Below, piece by piece: positions 61,784-64,000 of a stretch of DNA of 64,000 nt (positions within the stretch are counted from its first letter, which is position 1; every line of letters starts with the position of its first letter). The notes under the pieces were generated by a model. The model worked only from the letters and a program-made list of their open reading frames with translations. It searched no databases and had not been told where the DNA came from. The stretch comes from Sphingobacterium bambusae (GTDB lineage: Bacteria > Bacteroidota > Bacteroidia > Sphingobacteriales > Sphingobacteriaceae): the NCBI RefSeq assembly GCF_033955345.1, contig NZ_CP138332.1, forward strand, positions 992,001 to 1,056,000, in the 5' to 3' direction. The position numbers and the translations under genes were made by a program.

Positions 61784-62068
61784 TTACGCATAACGTAAAA
61801 ATTGCCTAACATGGTAACGACGAGCAACAAGTTTACAGACCTCATTACTAATGCGTTCTTTTGTTTTTTGTAATTCTCTAACAATTTGCATTTTGCTGTA
61901 AAGTTTTTCCAAGGGTTGGATATCTTTAGCAAATGTCTCCGCAGTTGTAGCGATTAGCGCTCTAGGGATAATAAAATCTTTGTCATCCTGAATATCTAAA
62001 TTCTTCGGATCGACATCCCAAAATAAGTGTTTGGGAAAGATTTGCGATATATCCTTTATTGCGCTCAT
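61784..62068 (-). CDS. DUF6922-like small protein, orphan antitoxin candidate
   Basis: A 94-residue protein with FPKHLFWDVDPKNLDIQDDK and DFIIPRALI, the core of DUF6922-type domains. The same LFWD.D motif occurs in the XRE protein at 55467. In other genomes such genes precede a nucleotidyltransferase-type toxin. Here the next gene downstream (toward 61692) is the convergent DUF1835 gene, so no partner is visible. Confidence 0.6.
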   Translation of the reverse strand: MSAIKDISQIFPKHLFWDVDPKNLDIQDDKDFIIPRALIATTAETFAKDIQPLEKLYSKMQIVRELQKTKERISNEVCKLVARRYHVRQFLRYA

Positions 62069-62339
62069 TTATACAAACTTACAGCATATTGAAAACAAAA
62101 GCAAAATAAATTTGTGCGTAAACCATCTATTTAAAAAAATATAGGTGCTTAATACCTCTTTACAAAACAAACCTCGACAGAAGGATTAAACAGCTCGCTA
62201 CCCGAACACATCCACCAAGGAAAGCACAGTAGAAAAGCAAATTACACCCTACATTGGAGCGAGATCCTGATACGCGATCTGCACTTTATACATCAGCGTT
62301 GCTTGGTTGCCCGACATAATGCCTCCTGCGAAAAAAGGT
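62069..62339. other. Region before array 2, possible remnant
   Basis: One plus-strand frame (HIHQGKHSRKANYTLHW, then SEILIRDLHFIHQRCL) is open across most of it and into the array, but it has no start codon. I treat it as an unidentified remnant. Confidence 0.3.
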
Positions 62340-62549
62340 TTGGCGAACTGCCGCATCAAGAAGGTAGTGACGAATTTCAGGCAAGCATTGTCGCACTTCA
62401 AACAAGCACTATTGTACATCAAGAAGCAAATGATCTACATCAATAGCAACGCCTCAAACCTCAAAAGCATACCGATGGATATCAGCGCGCAAACAGCAAA
62501 TATCAGCCAAAGCTGGCCTAGCTTCAAGACACGAATGCTACGTAGCATT
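62340..62549 (+). repeat. Degenerate 21-bp tandem array 2, 10 units
   Basis: Ten units in 21-bp register. Positions 17-19 read TCA in the first nine units, position 15 is always a pyrimidine, and some units carry ATTG or GTCG at positions 9-12, as array 1 does. The last unit is different and contains CGAATGCTACGTAGCATT, identical to the last clear unit of array 3. Confidence 0.7.
62534..62549. repeat. Terminal palindrome of array 2
   Basis: AATGCTACGTAGCATT is a perfect 16-bp palindrome preceded by CG; the 18-bp sequence recurs at 62910-62927. Confidence 0.85.
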
Positions 62550-62675
62550 CCTTAGGCGACACAAGAATTAACTTCAAAAACAGATAAAATCACAAAACAA
62601 AATGTCGTCACAATAATTTCGGAGACCGTCAAAGACAAGTTGAAAGTCGGCAGCGAAATCTATTCGCCTGTTCTT

Positions 62676-62927
62676 GCGCTATTGTATGTCATCAAGCAGG
62701 CATTGATGCTTAAATGAATAACAAAAGCACATGAAGAGTGAAAAAAGTCATTCGTCAAACAAAAGCAGTCATAGCGCAAAAACATGTTGATGTCCATCCG
62801 TCTCGACAAAACGCCTGACAGCAAGAAAAATTCGTCTGACAACGAGAAGAAAAAGGTTGACGATGATAAGCTGATGCTTGTCAACAAAACTTTTTCACGT
62901 GAAGACAAGCGAATGCTACGTAGCATT
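62676..62927 (+). repeat. Degenerate 21-bp tandem array 3, 12 units
   Basis: Twelve weaker units in 21-bp register. In the array 2 frame, positions 16-21 read variants of GTCAAC, GACAAC or ATCAAG in most units. The last unit holds CGAATGCTACGTAGCATT in the same phase as array 2. The array ends about 70 bases before the stop of the RuvC-like gene. Confidence 0.55.
62912..62927. repeat. Terminal palindrome of array 3
   Basis: A second copy of AATGCTACGTAGCATT, 378 bp (18 x 21) from the first, so the two arrays are in the same 21-bp phase. Confidence 0.85.
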
Positions 62928-62996
62928 TACAACGAGTAAAGAAAAAAAACATGCGCTAAAAGCATCTTAAGAGGCATTTTTCAAACTTTCGACTCC

Positions 62997-64000
62997 CTAC
63001 TCTACAATTACCTGTATACCCGCTCGCTCAGCCTTATATTTAATTTTTTCCACTAGGCCATAGTAGCTCCAGTTACGCAGCAAAAAATTATCGGCTTTCG
63101 CGATTTCCTGCTTTCCCTGCTGGTTGACCAGCAGCAAGGTGCCCGCCTTTGCCTTTACACAGATATCGATCAGCCGACGGCTGTAGAGATGTAGTCGATT
63201 ATCCACATAGCGTTTTTCTTTGTCGTGAAAATGCTTGAGGCATTTCAGCTTTTTTCCACGTCCATGGCCGCCACGGCAGTAGCTGGCCGCCCGTTGTGCG
63301 CGTTGCATCGCTGCCTGTATCGCTAGGCGGCGGTAGAGAAACTCCTCTTTGTTCCCTATTTGATGTTTTTCCCTATCGATAGATACCGTAATAAGCTGCT
63401 CCACGGATAGCGAAGCTTCGGCAATAATATGCTCGTGGAGCTCATGCTGCTGCTTGGGCTGCTCGAACCGCAGCAGCAAGAACAGCTTATCGTTCAGAAT
63501 TTGGATGGCGCTGGCACATATCTTGATCTGCCCGGCGAGGGCACTTTGCAGCAGTGCCGGCGTATCCGACCGGTCTTTGCCAAGGAATGTGCAAAAAGGA
63601 ATCTTGAAGAGCACAAACTTAAAATTGCGACCATGCTCGGCCTTGCTGAGCTTCAGTTGATCGCCACTAAACGGGATGGGCATATATTTTTGATAATTCC
63701 GCAAAGACTTCTCCCCTTTCCAGTACGCCAATCGATCGCTCTTGTAAAGACGGTTTATCGATATATTTAGGGCGGCCATAATTTTGGAAGGCAATTGCCC
63801 TTTAAAATAGAAAGACAACAGGCGATATGCGGATCCCAATTGCGAACAGACAAGCATGCCGTTCGCATCTTTCTTCACATCGGCGAGCTTGAGCTTGACA
63901 TCATCATGCAGGTAGACCAAATCCTTGATCTGCTCCTGAACAAACAGATGTGTCGTGGCCAAGTTGGCGGCACGAAACACCGTGTTTTGCCAATAAAATA
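62997..64000 (-). CDS. TnpB/Cas12-like RuvC-fold protein, partial, probably nuclease-dead
   Basis: The frame is open to the window edge (no stop past the GTG at 63980), so the N-terminus is outside. Counting from that GTG, the 327 visible residues include LITVSIDRE (196-204, RuvC-I-like Asp202), a GGHGRGKK motif (237-244) followed by FHDKEKRYVDNRLHLYSRRL, as in TnpB and compact Cas12 proteins, and NWSYYGLVEKIKYKAERAGI near the end. The RuvC-II position reads TLLLVNQ where the catalytic Glu is expected, and the protein stops before the zinc ribbon and RuvC-III Asp. It is therefore likely a guide- or DNA-binding protein without cleavage. Arrays 3 and 2 follow its 3' end. Confidence 0.55.
   Translation of the reverse strand, partial: FYWQNTVFRAANLATTHLFVQEQIKDLVYLHDDVKLKLADVKKDANGMLVCSQLGSAYRLLSFYFKGQLPSKIMAALNISINRLYKSDRLAYWKGEKSLRNYQKYMPIPFSGDQLKLSKAEHGRNFKFVLFKIPFCTFLGKDRSDTPALLQSALAGQIKICASAIQILNDKLFLLLRFEQPKQQHELHEHIIAEASLSVEQLITVSIDREKHQIGNKEEFLYRRLAIQAAMQRAQRAASYCRGGHGRGKKLKCLKHFHDKEKRYVDNRLHLYSRRLIDICVKAKAGTLLLVNQQGKQEIAKADNFLLRNWSYYGLVEKIKYKAERAGIQVIVE

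Noticed and set aside
61744..61932. Minus-strand 62-residue frame
   Set aside because: Overlaps the DUF6922-like gene in another frame and lacks any family feature.
62307..62555. Plus-strand open frame through array 2
   Set aside because: Same reason as array 1; no start signal and no protein-level conservation pattern.

Overview
The window looks like chromosome of a Bacteroidota bacterium, most probably family Sphingobacteriaceae (Sphingobacterium/Pedobacter-like). The reasons are two SusC/SusD outer-membrane transport loci each with its own ECF sigma factor and FecR anti-sigma, futalosine-pathway menaquinone genes, a long-form HisG, TAnnTTTG-type promoter boxes, and the tmRNA tag GEENYALAA. 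This assignment is inferred from gene families only.

Region 1 (1-11,900): a DUF1232 protein and a cation diffusion facilitator, then an eight-gene minus-strand operon (9592 down to 1580) for uptake and non-phosphorylating oxidation of L-fucose. It contains a fucose/H+ symporter, a mutarotase, a UxaA-type dehydratase, a GH29 fucosidase, two short-chain dehydrogenases, an FAH-family hydrolase and a lactonase. A divergent AraC regulator sits beside it, with a 21-bp-spaced direct repeat between them. A YceI protein and a DUF423 protein follow.

Region 2 (12,000-23,300): a CLC channel, then sigma/FecR/SusC/SusD/zinc metallopeptidase/DUF4302, which reads as one surface-signalled uptake and proteolysis cassette.

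Region 3 (23,300-34,400): mqnA, a histidine phosphatase and mqnE; an MsbA-like ABC exporter; an aminotransferase, tyrA and a GNAT enzyme; hisG-hisD preceded by a histidine-rich leader peptide; and a type II NADH dehydrogenase.

Region 4 (34,400-47,100): a Lys/Ala-rich histone-H1-like protein, then a second sigma/FecR/SusC/SusD locus followed by a metallophosphoesterase and a glycerophosphodiesterase (an organophosphate-scavenging theme), a secreted pectate-lyase-like protein and a small hypothetical protein.

Region 5 (47,400-64,000): an accessory island beginning at the 3' end of ssrA (tmRNA). Three copies of the ssrA 3' end, an N-terminally truncated tyrosine recombinase, a 63-bp duplication at 47,997 and 57,079, duplicated or frameshifted gene remnants, and a set of likely conflict genes mark it as mobile and decaying. 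The conflict genes are a Panacea-domain antitoxin with an overlapping two-TM protein, a tail-to-tail beta/sce7726 pair, and two DUF6922-like orphan antitoxins.

The most unusual part is 57.6-64 kb. Three arrays of degenerate 21-bp units lie there. They share a CAATG-N4-ATTG-like core, and two of them end in the same 18-bp palindromic unit. The last two abut a TnpB/Cas12-like RuvC-fold gene that lacks the second and third catalytic motifs and runs off the window edge. In the first array, base conservation sits at codon wobble positions, so it appears to act as DNA or RNA rather than as protein.
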